Of a stretch of DNA of 64,000 nt, positions 19,172 to 27,362 are shown piece after piece (position 1 is the first letter of the stretch; every line of letters starts with the position of its first letter). The position numbers and the translations under genes were made by a program. The notes beneath the pieces are model-generated. The model saw only the letters and a program-made list of their open reading frames with translations, ran no database searches and had not been told where the DNA came from. The stretch lies in assembly GCF_009797935.1 (NCBI RefSeq), contig NZ_VOLC01000025.1, positions 26,442-90,441 on the forward strand. Direction: 5' to 3'. This DNA comes from Lunatibacter salilacus (GTDB lineage Bacteria > Bacteroidota > Bacteroidia > Cytophagales > Cyclobacteriaceae).

Positions 19172-20536
19172 CTAGGGCTTTATAATGGTTCCGTCGCCTT
19201 TCCGAAGGGTCCCCATACCATTATGACGAATGGGGTACTTAGCAGCCACTTTCTCATTGATATCAATCCCCAATCCGTGCTGGTTAGTTACTGTAAAGTA
19301 ACCATTCTTCATAAGTGGAGTTCCTGGAAAGACTTCCTGAACCTTTTCGTTGAAAAACTGCCCTTCTTGAATCCCGAAATTGTAAACAGCAAGATTAATG
19401 TGGTTATTTGCCTGATGTCCAACCGGGGAAGTATCTCCCGGGCCATGCCAAGCCGTTCGTACATTAAACCACTCACCTAATCTCGCCACTTTCATCGCCG
19501 GAGTTATACCACCAATCTGAGAGATGTGGCAACGGATAAAATCAAACATCTGATTTATCATTGGTTCGCGGAACTCATTTATATTATTAAAAAGTTCTCC
19601 CATGGCGAGTGGTACACTAGTTGTAGTTCGCAGTTGCTTAAACCACCCCATATTTTCTGGAGAGAACGGGTCTTCTATAAAAAATGGACGGTAGTCTTCC
19701 AACTCCTTTATCATATTAATGGCTTGGATTGGCTCTACTTGTTCGTGCATATCGTGCAGCAGCTCTATTTTCTCACCGCAGGTTTTCCTCACGTATTCGA
19801 ACATTTTGGGGACACGGCGGAGGTATTCTCCCTGATCAGAATATCCGTCGGTATCCCTTGCATATCCGGCAGATTTGAAATCGGGCACAACTTTTCCAAA
19901 AGTTCCGGTTCCTCCATATCCGCCTTGTTGGATACGGACATGTCTCCATCCTCTATCCATAAATTCCTGTACCTTGTCCGTAATTTCTTCAACTGTACCT
20001 CCACTTGCGTGTATATAGGTGTCAACATCAATTCTGCTACGCCCCCCTAATAATTGATACACAGGCATCTTTGCCCGTTTACCTTTAATATCCCATAAAG
20101 CCTGATCCAATCCTGATAGCGCATTGTTTAATACAGGTCCATTTCTCCAATAGGAACTGACATAAGCGGACATCCACAGATCCTCGATATTGTCAACATC
20201 CCTGCCTACGCAAAAATCATTGAGATAAATATCAACTGCCGGAACCACTACTGCCGCTCGTTGCGTGAAAGTCGCGCAGCCCAAACCAAAAAGTCCAGGC
20301 TCTGATGTTTCCACTTTGACAATTACAAGATTGGATCCTCCTGGCGCAGTGGTGATCGCTCTTACTTTGGTAATCGTAACAGGTGAAGTGCCTTTTTGAT
20401 AAGACGGAGTTACATAGGATTCCGCCCGAGCTTCAGAACTATCCAAAAGACCTAACAATCCGGCAGTTGAGCCCAATGCGATTGCTTTAAGTGCATTTCT
20501 CCTTGCGGCAGGTGATTTTTGATTTGTAGGTTTCAT
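19172..20536 (-). CDS. ManD-family enolase (D-mannonate dehydratase / RspA-like), exported
   Basis: 454 residues. The N-terminus SPAARRNALKAIALGS resembles a Tat signal ending near SEARAES, unusual for a family that is normally cytoplasmic. The enolase-superfamily body shows the ManD layout: LSGLDQALWDIKGKRAKMP, DTYIHASGG, IELLHDMHEQVEPIQA (metal Asp and catalytic-type His), FFIEDPFSPENM and PLAMGELFN (Glu ligands), AWHGPGDTSPVGHQAN (catalytic His). ManD members dehydrate D-mannonate or D-gluconate to 2-keto-3-deoxygluconate; many are poor catalysts. Next to a quinoprotein dehydrogenase that can make aldonates, an oxidise-then-dehydrate periplasmic route is a plausible inference. Confidence 0.85.
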   Translation of the reverse strand: MKPTNQKSPAARRNALKAIALGSTAGLLGLLDSSEARAESYVTPSYQKGTSPVTITKVRAITTAPGGSNLVIVKVETSEPGLFGLGCATFTQRAAVVVPAVDIYLNDFCVGRDVDNIEDLWMSAYVSSYWRNGPVLNNALSGLDQALWDIKGKRAKMPVYQLLGGRSRIDVDTYIHASGGTVEEITDKVQEFMDRGWRHVRIQQGGYGGTGTFGKVVPDFKSAGYARDTDGYSDQGEYLRRVPKMFEYVRKTCGEKIELLHDMHEQVEPIQAINMIKELEDYRPFFIEDPFSPENMGWFKQLRTTTSVPLAMGELFNNINEFREPMINQMFDFIRCHISQIGGITPAMKVARLGEWFNVRTAWHGPGDTSPVGHQANNHINLAVYNFGIQEGQFFNEKVQEVFPGTPLMKNGYFTVTNQHGLGIDINEKVAAKYPIRHNGMGTLRKGDGTIIKP

Positions 20537-21069
20537 AAATTAAGGGTTATTGGTGTATGTAAAATTGAGACCTTGCTTATAGGTATTTAACAATCAAATA
20601 ATTATGCCGTGAAATGGAAAGCATCGCAAAGCCGTTTTACAATGATAGTGGAGATCATTAAAAAAAGATTAATGAAAAATTAACATCTGGATTAATGGCA
20701 ATATTATTTTTTCCGTTTGTTATAGATGGTTGCAATACGGAATTAGATGGTCACATTAAGTGAAATTTTAAATGTAATTTTGTATAATGGGTTTTGAGAG
20801 AGAGGATCCCAAATAGTTGCTTTAAGCTTATTTATTTGAATCTAATGCTCTGTAGAGCATGATGTAAAGCGATCCCCATCCAATCAAAAATTTACTGTAT
20901 TTATATCTTGATTTTAAAGTACAGAAATCGTTGAAAATGTAAAATTTATATAATCCATCAAAATGATACGGAGAAGCAACGGATAAATTATGCAATTGAA
21001 GCTAAATGATCTCGATCCACGATAACCGTAATTGCAAATATTGTTGCTGAAATCCTACTGAAATACACA
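20537..21069. other. 533-base divergent gap, probable regulatory region
   Basis: Lies between the start of the ManD-like gene (minus) and the start of the kelch/SARP-like regulator (plus). AT-rich, no coding signal. It contains CTCTGTAGAGCATGA (20850) with a small palindrome, but no promoter or operator can be named with confidence. Both flanking genes must be transcribed from here. Confidence 0.4.
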
Positions 21070-23613
21070 ATGAAATCCAATTATACATGCTTTTCTTTTA
21101 CTCTATTTTGTCTTCTACTTGTATCATCCCCTACAATGGGCCAATTCTATGGTCTATCTTTTGTGAGCAATGAGGCAATTCAAGACCAAAGAACAGGATT
21201 GGACCTAAGCCCAAAAAACAGGTTATGTTTTGATAAAAATTTTCAGCTATCCTTTGACATTTCATTTAGACCTGATCAGTTTGAATATTTCGGTTACATC
21301 TTTCGACTAATTGACCCAGAAAACCGAAATATTGACTTGATAAGTAATATCAATTCGCCCTCAAAAAACCATATTATATTCATAAACCAAGGGGAGTCTA
21401 TCCCGCACTATTTTGATTTAGACGATACGGATATTTTCAAATCTTGGAATAAGTTTACGTTCGACTATGATCTGGAAAGTCAAACCTTAACATATTCCTT
21501 CTTGGGCATTACCAGTTCACAAAAAATCCCCTTTGAGCAGGGAAGTTGCTTTAAGATTTTGTTTGGAGCAAATGACTATTCGAAATTTAAAACTACTGAT
21601 GTTCCGCCGATGGTCGTTCAAAACATCGAGATTCATGAACATGGGAATTTAATATACCAATGGTTATTAGATGAACAAAGTGGAAATATAGCTGCGGAAA
21701 ATATTGCGGGCAGGTCAGGAGATGTTCTTAATCCCCTATGGGTAAAGGAGCTACGTTCCGAATGGAGGTTATTAAAGAAGATTTCATCGGAAGGACCTGT
21801 AAGTGTGGCATTCAATTCAACGGATGGATTACTATACATCGTTGGAGTAGATTCTTTGATCTCATTTTCTCCATCCAACAACGAGTTAACTTCCCTACCC
21901 AATCAGTCGGGAAGTCTTCAACTTCAGCAGGGCAATCAGTCCTATTATGACACAACCCTCAAAAGACTTCACAACATCTACCTAGATCAGGGGTTGGTTT
22001 CAACATACAGTCCGGAAACGCAAGCTTGGACAAAAAACTATACTCCTCCAAAACGGATTACCGACAACTGGCATTTTAATAAAATATTTAACAGCAAGGA
22101 TAGCACATTTTATTTTTTTGGAGGATATGGTCATTTTATCTATAAAAATATTGTAAGGAAATTCCACAATCCAACCGGAACTTGGGATTCTATTGCTCCT
22201 CCCGCAGAGTCCTACACGCCAAGGTATCTTGCCGCTCTTGGAGGATCTGCTGAAGGGGATATTTACCTGATAGGCGGATATGGTACTTATACAGGCCAGC
22301 AAATTCATAATCCTTCAAATTTATACGACCTATTACGATTTGATCCCCAAGATCAAACATTCAAAAAAATGACGGAATTAAGAATTAAGGATGAGGATTT
22401 CGTTTTCGCTAATTCCATGGTTATAGACCAGAATGCTCGGGGCTATTATGGTCTTATTTTTTCCAAACACAAGTTTAATTCGGAATTGCAACTTATTAGG
22501 GGATCACTGGATTCTGCTACCTATACTGAAGTAGGGAATAAAATACCGTTTAAATTCTACGACATCAATTCATTTGTCGATTTGTATTACTCTTCTAAAC
22601 TGGAGAAATTCTTTGCCGTTACCCTATTCTATACCACTGACAACTATAGCGAAATAGCAATATACTCAATTTCAAGCCCTCCCATCCCAATTCTTGATAC
22701 GGAAAAGCCTTCTAATATACCTTCATACGCCTATATTTTGTCCATATTAGGTATTTTAGTTTTACTTTTTATACTTATATTCTATTTGAATGGACGGAAG
22801 AAAATTGAAAATTCTGGTCATATCCCGATATTAGAAATAACCTCAACGTCTATTACAGAAATCGATTCTAGGAGAACAGTCGGGGAGGTGCAACAAAATA
22901 CCATGTATCTATTCGGAGTTTTCCAGTTGTTTGATAAATCTGGAAATGATATTACGAAAAATTTCACCCCGTTGATCCGAGAACTATTTCTATTGATTTT
23001 ATTATATTCTATCAGATGGAAAAGAGGAATCAGTTCAGAAAAGCTAAAAGATTTACTGTGGTTTGACAAATCTAACGTAAGTGCGAGAAATAATCGGTCG
23101 GTCAATATCGCAAAGTTAAAATCGATACTCTCTGAGGTAAATGGATGCGAGATATCTAAAGAAACGGGATACTGGAAGGCAAACATTGACCCTACCCAAA
23201 TTAACGTAGACTTTTTCAACTACTACAACATAATTCAGGACAAAAAAGACCTAAGCAAAAAAAGAATTAAAGAATTGATTGCAATTGTGCAACGGGGAAG
23301 CTTTCTATCCAATCTTGAATATGAATGGCTCGATTCGTTTAAGTCCGAAATTGGCAATGAAATAATCGATCTTTACACTCATTATGCAAATAGCATCAAC
23401 ATTTCTGATGACCCTGAATTTTTGATTGAGATTGCCAATCATATTTTCTATTTTGATTTGGTTAACGAAGAAGCAATGATGTTGAAATGCAAATCCCTTG
23501 TCTATCTTGGCAAACACTCCCTAGCAAAAGGTGTTTTCGAGAACTTCAAAAAGGAATATAAAAACATTTACGGGGAAGAGTTTCACAAAGAATTTCAAAC
23601 TATACTTGAATAA
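21070..23613 (+). CDS. Membrane-spanning sensor-regulator: LamG-like/kelch ectodomain plus SARP-like DNA-binding and BTAD cytoplasmic part
   Basis: 847 residues. Signal peptide at about 1-25 (CLLLVSSPTMGQ). Residues 30-215 are a concanavalin/LamG-like domain ending IYQWLLDEQSGNIAAENI. Residues 220-540 are a kelch-type propeller (RKFHNPTGTWDSIAPP, YTPRYLAALGGSAEGDIY, LIGGYGTYTGQ). One transmembrane helix lies at about 551-571 (ILSILGILVLLFILIFYL). From about 611 comes a winged-helix domain of the OmpR/SARP kind (YLFGVFQLFDKSGNDITK, KRGISSEKLKDLLWFD, RSVNIAKLKSILSEV), then a helical BTAD-like tail (NEEAMMLKCKSLVYLGKHSLA). Domain order implies extracytoplasmic sensing coupled directly to DNA binding without a kinase. 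It sits at the end of the carbohydrate island and may control it. No close named relative is recognised. Confidence 0.75.
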   Translation: MKSNYTCFSFTLFCLLLVSSPTMGQFYGLSFVSNEAIQDQRTGLDLSPKNRLCFDKNFQLSFDISFRPDQFEYFGYIFRLIDPENRNIDLISNINSPSKNHIIFINQGESIPHYFDLDDTDIFKSWNKFTFDYDLESQTLTYSFLGITSSQKIPFEQGSCFKILFGANDYSKFKTTDVPPMVVQNIEIHEHGNLIYQWLLDEQSGNIAAENIAGRSGDVLNPLWVKELRSEWRLLKKISSEGPVSVAFNSTDGLLYIVGVDSLISFSPSNNELTSLPNQSGSLQLQQGNQSYYDTTLKRLHNIYLDQGLVSTYSPETQAWTKNYTPPKRITDNWHFNKIFNSKDSTFYFFGGYGHFIYKNIVRKFHNPTGTWDSIAPPAESYTPRYLAALGGSAEGDIYLIGGYGTYTGQQIHNPSNLYDLLRFDPQDQTFKKMTELRIKDEDFVFANSMVIDQNARGYYGLIFSKHKFNSELQLIRGSLDSATYTEVGNKIPFKFYDINSFVDLYYSSKLEKFFAVTLFYTTDNYSEIAIYSISSPPIPILDTEKPSNIPSYAYILSILGILVLLFILIFYLNGRKKIENSGHIPILEITSTSITEIDSRRTVGEVQQNTMYLFGVFQLFDKSGNDITKNFTPLIRELFLLILLYSIRWKRGISSEKLKDLLWFDKSNVSARNNRSVNIAKLKSILSEVNGCEISKETGYWKANIDPTQINVDFFNYYNIIQDKKDLSKKRIKELIAIVQRGSFLSNLEYEWLDSFKSEIGNEIIDLYTHYANSINISDDPEFLIEIANHIFYFDLVNEEAMMLKCKSLVYLGKHSLAKGVFENFKKEYKNIYGEEFHKEFQTILE

Positions 23614-23910
23614 TACCTGTGAAAATACAGCCGTTTTAAATTCTCCTCATCCGGGAGTGTTTAGCCAATTATTGATTTTCTCGTTTATTATGCGGGCATT
23701 GTCTACATTTATTTATGTCAATGAATTACACTTTATTGGAATAGAATACTCCAGCCGCTTCTATATATACATCCCTAATACTCGATGATAACACGCCCCT
23801 TATTTGCATAGACAGGATTTTCAGAAATGTCAATCTACCCTAGCTCTCGAACTATTCAAGTTTTTCCCGTCTCATCGACTTATCCTGTTCCCGGTTGTGA
23901 ATTATGATAC

Positions 23911-24086
23911 ATGCAAAGATGGGGTCTGCGGTACACCCGCAAAGGGTATGCTGCGCCCGTTCGAAAAAATTGGGTTTTCCAGAGGAAGCCTTCCACAATT
24001 TTTTAGTACGGCCCTTGGCTTGGGTGTCCCTGGCAGCCCCCGATATCTTGGGCATAATCAAATTTAAAACCTTAAACAGAAAAGTC
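23911..24086 (+). repeat. Conserved leader of the small repeat gene (copy B)
   Basis: About 175 bases upstream of the small gene, nearly identical to 25401-25554 and partly to 7258-7335. It contains TGCGGTACACCCGCA, a 5-bp stem with a 5-base loop, then the conserved TTGGGTTTTCC, GAAGCCTTCCACAATTTTTT and CCTGGCAGCCCC. It can be read as an in-frame extension of the small gene, but copy C lacks that frame while keeping the bases, so a transcribed leader or mobile-unit end is more likely than protein. Confidence 0.65.
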
Positions 24087-24344
24087 ATGTCACAATTCGA
24101 AAAAACTTACATCGGCAAAGGAACCCAGGTTAAAGATCTCGACATCATCCGGGTATCCATCTCCAAGGAAACACTGGAAGAAATCCTCAAAGACCATATG
24201 GTCGACTACGACGGCAACGAATACCTGGTATTTGAAGTCGCCTCGCTAAAAGAACCGGACCAATACGGCAAAACCCATACGGCGTATATCAGCAAAAAGG
24301 TAGCTGCCTCGAAAGGTGGTAAAGCGAAAAAGCCTAAAGTTTAA
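24087..24344 (+). CDS. Small conserved protein, intact member of a local repeat family
   Basis: 85 residues beginning MSQFEKTYIGKGTQVKDLD, with a middle DYDGNEYLVFEVASLKEPD and a basic tail AASKGGKAKKPKV. Small proteins with a similar YIGKG...LDIIRVS...EYLTFEVA...Y pattern are, to my knowledge, scattered through Bacteroidota without a function. The start is set by the ATG that the copy at 25555 also keeps; a longer in-frame ORF from 23904 runs through the leader. The lysine-rich tail could suggest nucleic-acid binding, but this is speculation. A second copy (25.4 kb) is split by an insertion and a third (7.3 kb) is a fragment. A terminator follows directly. Confidence 0.75.
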   Translation: MSQFEKTYIGKGTQVKDLDIIRVSISKETLEEILKDHMVDYDGNEYLVFEVASLKEPDQYGKTHTAYISKKVAASKGGKAKKPKV

Positions 24345-24347
24345 AAA

Positions 24348-24369
24348 AGAGCCCTTCGGGGCTTTTTTT
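24348..24369 (+). terminator. Rho-independent terminator of the small repeat gene
   Basis: AGCCC-TTC-GGGGCT hairpin immediately after the stop codon, followed by seven T. The corresponding hairpin of copy C is at 26008-26029, so the terminator belongs to the repeated unit. Confidence 0.8.
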
Positions 24370-24483
24370 GTGTTTTTCTGGCATACTGGATATTTTGTTA
24401 TAATTTAAATTTAAAAACCTTTGCTCTTACAATGTCTAACTTGTGACTTAATCTCATTAATTTAATTTTCAAAATGGAAAACG

Positions 24484-25341
24484 ATGCTTGAAGAACTGCA
24501 AAAGCACCTAAATAAAATAATGCTTGAACAAAATAACCGGCCTGTCCCTGATTTTGAAGGATACTCACCGGCAGAAATGCATTCGATTTTGCATTTTACG
24601 TTTGAAGAAAGCAGTCCAATCGGTTTACAGAAATTGGAAGACGACGATTACGGAAAAATACCACTTTTGAACCAGATCAAATACCTCGCTAAGTTAATTG
24701 AAGGGATGGGTGAGCTCAAACTAACAAAGCTGGGATTTCTACCGACCAAAGTGGTTGCCGAAATTTACAGTAAAGATTTTATTAAAGAAAAATATGTTGA
24801 ACGACGGACGCTTAAACAGTTAAAAGAAGCCGAAGTCCCTTCGATTACGCTATCAAGAATCTTGCTCACTATAGCGGGACTGGTCAAAAAACGTTCAAAT
24901 AAACTTAGTTTAACCAAACAGGGCCAACAAATCCTTCAAAAGGACGATATGCTAACCCAGTTGATTATAAAAACCTATATGAAAAAGTTTAATTGGGCCT
25001 TTTTCGACGGATATGGAGAAAACGGCATTGGTCCAATAGGTAGTGGGTTTTCTCTCATCCTGATAAGCCGATTTGGCAATGAATGGCATAGTAATCGCTT
25101 TTATGCCCAAAAATATTTCAAGGCTTTCCCTAATCTGCTTGATGGTCCCGAACCCCCTTATTCAAACAGAATTGATCATTGTGAAAATTGTTATTCCTAC
25201 CGTGTTTTTGAAAAATTTATGAAATACCTGGGCTTAGTAGAAATAAAATTTGAGGGTGAGCTTTGGCGGAATGAGATTTCTGTAATAAAAACGGATCTAT
25301 TTGATAAACTGTTTAAAGTTGAAAAGCCAAGGCACGTGTGA
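24484..25341 (+). CDS. Protein of unknown function with winged-helix-like segment, between two repeat copies
   Basis: 285 residues, no signal or membrane segment. The N-terminus PVPDFEGYSPAEMHSILHF is a motif I have seen in uncharacterised Bacteroidota proteins (D-F-x-G-x-S-P-x-x-M-H). It is followed by a helical region that looks like a winged helix (GELKLTKLGFLPTKVVAEI and KRSNKLSLTKQGQQIL, both with the LTK-G wing pattern). The C-terminal part holds CENCYSYRVFEKFMKYLGL, a CxxC pair that might bind metal. It lies between copy B and copy C of the small repeat gene, in the same direction as both. Function unknown; DNA binding is possible. Confidence 0.75.
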   Translation: MLEELQKHLNKIMLEQNNRPVPDFEGYSPAEMHSILHFTFEESSPIGLQKLEDDDYGKIPLLNQIKYLAKLIEGMGELKLTKLGFLPTKVVAEIYSKDFIKEKYVERRTLKQLKEAEVPSITLSRILLTIAGLVKKRSNKLSLTKQGQQILQKDDMLTQLIIKTYMKKFNWAFFDGYGENGIGPIGSGFSLILISRFGNEWHSNRFYAQKYFKAFPNLLDGPEPPYSNRIDHCENCYSYRVFEKFMKYLGLVEIKFEGELWRNEISVIKTDLFDKLFKVEKPRHV

Positions 25342-25554
25342 TTAAAACATACTTTTAGTTATCTGTTTTCGATCGTTTGACCAGTTGAAACCTTTAATTG
25401 ATGCAAAGATGGGATCTGCGGTACACCCGCAAAGGGTACGCTACGCCCGTTCTGAAAAATTGGGTTTTCCAGGGGAAGCCTTCCACAATTTTTTCGGGGC
25501 TTGGATGTCCCTGGCAGCCCCTGTTTTCTCAATTAAATTGAAACAGATAAAGTC

Positions 25555-26004
25555 ATGTCACAATTTGAAATCGAGCATGACGAGCACGTCACACAGTGGG
25601 ATGATTATAGTAGCGAGATTCCATAGCCTGCCCCGATTGATCGGGGTGACCTTTAAAAAACAATTATATACACATGAAATCGAGCATGAGGAGAACCTTA
25701 CACGGAGGGATGATTATAATGCATGCGAAGATTTCATCTGACCTCTAAAAAACAATTATAAACAGATGAAATAACTTACATCGGCAAAGGAACTCAGGTA
25801 AAAGATCTCGACATCATCCGGGTATCCATCTCCAAGGAAACACTGGAGGAAATCCTGATGATCGACTACGACGGCAACGAATACCTAGTATTTGAAGTCG
25901 CATCATTAAAAGAGCCCGACAAATATGGCAAAACCCATACGGCGTATATCAGTAAAAAGGTAGCTGCCCCGAAAGGTGGAAAGGCCAAGAAGGCAAAAGT
26001 TTAG
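25555..26004 (+). pseudogene. Small repeat-family gene interrupted by tandem insertion
   Basis: The ATG at 25555 starts MSQFE as in the intact copy, then runs into inserted sequence and stops at TAG near 25626. Coding similarity resumes at 25773 (TYIGKGTQVKDLDIIRVS) and runs to the TAG at 26002-26004, with an in-frame 9-base deletion relative to copy B. Without the insertion this would encode a near-identical protein. Confidence 0.8.
25567..25772 (+). repeat. Inserted tandem repeat (two REP-like units)
   Basis: Two imperfect units, 25567-25675 and 25676-25767, each start GAAATCGAGCATGA, share GGGATGATTATA, and end in a TAAAAAACAATTATA-containing stretch. A third GAAAT at 25768-25772 closes the block and may mark the target duplication. 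Unit 1 also has CCCCGATTGATCGGGG, a perfect hairpin arm pair. This resembles REP/MITE-like Bacteroidota intergenic repeats; no transposase is nearby. Confidence 0.65.
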
Positions 26005-26208
26005 AAAAGAGCCCTCCGGCGCTCTTTTTATATACACCTGTAAATGGATAGCTAAAATTAAACAAATAAAAATATCTAAGACGAGGGACGGAAAAGTCGA
26101 ATCAGAGAAAAGAAAGTTGCTGGTGAAAAAAAAATAGACATCAATCAAAGGTAAACATTAATATTTTTTGTCTAAATTATTGACTTCTAAACGTTAATTT
26201 AATTGACA

Positions 26209-26448
26209 ATGACCAATATCTCGCTGATCGCGCAGCAATTGAGGAATAGACAAAATCAGATTGAGGAGAAAATCAATCAGTTACTTTCGCAAAATCTGGA
26301 TCCTTTTCCATTCGACAGATTGGAAAAGCGTAAAAAACTATTCGAACTTATTCAAAAGACCTTAGCTGCCATAGAAGCAGACGACTTAATCCGGGCTGGA
26401 ATGCATATTAAGAAGTTGAAATTGGCAGGTTTGAAATTGTACGTTTGA
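26209..26448 (+). CDS. Small helical protein of unknown function
   Basis: 79 residues from the ATG at 26209 (a TTG six bases upstream is in frame but less likely). MTNISLIAQQLRNRQNQIEE is followed by KINQLLSQNLDPFPFDRLEKR and IQKTLAAIEADDLIRAGMH; almost all is amphipathic helix, probably a short coiled coil. No signal peptide or known motif. It lies between the repeat cluster and the tmRNA gene. Confidence 0.5.
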   Translation: MTNISLIAQQLRNRQNQIEEKINQLLSQNLDPFPFDRLEKRKKLFELIQKTLAAIEADDLIRAGMHIKKLKLAGLKLYV

Positions 26449-26590
26449 TCATATTTCCGCTTATATAGACCTTATACTGGACAGAATGTTTTCAACCCAA
26501 GTTCTCGCAAGTTTATCAATTTTAACGTGTTGAATAAATCTTTTCCAAAGCTTCAAAACTACGGAAAAGTCAAATTAAACCTAAACAAAA

Positions 26591-26640
26591 ATTCTCCGCT
26601 TCTCCTAAAAATCAAAGATTTTCAGGGGAAGCGGAGAATT
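26591..26640 (-). terminator. Terminator of the tmRNA gene
   Basis: ATTCTCCGCTTC at one end pairs with GAAGCGGAGAAT at the other around an A/T-rich centre, and on the minus strand it is followed by TTTTTG. It begins seven bases past the mature tmRNA 3' end. Confidence 0.8.
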
Positions 26641-26646
26641 TTTAGG

Positions 26647-27050
26647 TGGAGCTGGAGGGATTCGAACCCTCGTCCAGATAGGGAAACACCGTACCGTCTA
26701 CATGTTTAGTCATCGGTTGGGTTTTCGACCGCGCACTGCTGGATGACACACCCATGCGCGACTTATCCGCTAGAGTTTCGCACCCGCTTAGCAGCATCGC
26801 AGGCACTAGTCCGATCTTGTCGACACCCCTGGATCAGCCCCGAACGGACGGAGGACTGAGGGATGTGGCCGGGGAACATCTCTCGATGCTCAACCCTTTA
26901 CGCGTATCTTGTCCCCAGAGGGATAGATTATGCAGCCATGGCGTAATTAGATTCGCCAATTATGGTTCGCATGAATTATTCACGGGCGTACATGCTCCAC
27001 CCGACATGCTGGCCCAGTCCTTACACCTACTGTCAAAACCGGTCAGCCCC
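26647..27050 (-). ncRNA. ssrA: Transfer-messenger RNA (tmRNA)
   Basis: On the minus strand the RNA begins GGGGCTGACCGGTTTTGACA at 27050. It ends with the T-arm GGTTCGAATCCC and the acceptor strand CAGCTCC plus discriminator A at 26647; GGGGCTG pairs with CAGCTCC. The next bases are CCT, so the terminal CCA is not fully encoded and must be added. The tag frame at 26957-26928 reads GESNYAMAA then TAA, a Bacteroidota-type proteolysis tag. tmRNA with SmpB rescues stalled ribosomes and marks the peptide for degradation. About 404 nt, a normal one-piece length. Confidence 0.97.
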
Positions 27051-27066
27051 ATTTGGAAATAGAAGA

Positions 27067-27097
27067 CAAAAGTAAGCCTAATTAAGTTCCCGAAAAA
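27067..27097 (-). promoter_or_regulatory. Candidate promoter of ssrA
   Basis: TACTTTTG (27067-27074 on the minus strand) fits the TAnnTTTG -7 element and a T-rich -33-like block (27093-27097) lies 18 bases upstream. A short leader would be removed by RNase P to give the mature end at 27050. Confidence 0.5.
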
Positions 27098-27170
27098 GAT
27101 ACGCTTGAACAGAGATAAAATATTTAGCCAAACTTCATCGTCTGTCCTTTATTAGTCAGACAAATATTTC

Positions 27171-27210
27171 CCGCTGATATCGCAGATATGCGCAGATTTA
27201 TATCAGCTAA
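27171..27210. repeat. Short CGCAGAT-type intergenic repeat
   Basis: CCGCTGATATCGCAGATATG followed by CGCAGATTTATATCAGC contains iterated CGCAGAT units and the near-palindromic GCTGATAT/ATATCAGC ends (arms 27173-27180 and about 27200-27207). Similar motif runs occur between genes in many Bacteroidota. The rest of the gap 27098-27362 shows nothing else. Confidence 0.45.
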
Positions 27211-27362
27211 AATCATTTCAATTGGAGGGAAACCACACATTGATAATATATTTGATGTGTGGGAAATTATATAGTAATTTTTGGTTCCTTAATATTAATG
27301 CCCGCTAATTCGTGCAGGATCGTCCTATTCACGCCAAATTGGACCCGCCGTGAGATTCTTAA

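Larger units (their letters stand above)
25401..26029 (+). repeat. Copy C of the leader/small-gene/terminator repeat, carrying an insertion
   Basis: Bases 25401-25566 repeat the leader and first codons of copy B, and 25773-26029 repeat the rest of the gene and its terminator. About 206 bases of unrelated tandem sequence separate the halves. Copies B and C are in direct orientation about 1.5 kb apart and flank the gene at 24484-25341. Confidence 0.85.

Noticed and set aside
23904..24344. 146-residue frame reading through the leader into the small gene
   Set aside because: Copy C keeps the leader bases but not this frame, so the conserved ATG at 24087 is the better start.
25567..25772. Possible CRISPR array
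   Set aside because: Only two imperfect ~100-base units with no short regular repeat-spacer pattern and no cas genes.
26754..27062. 102-residue plus-strand open frame
   Set aside because: It is antisense to the tmRNA gene and reads through its structured regions.
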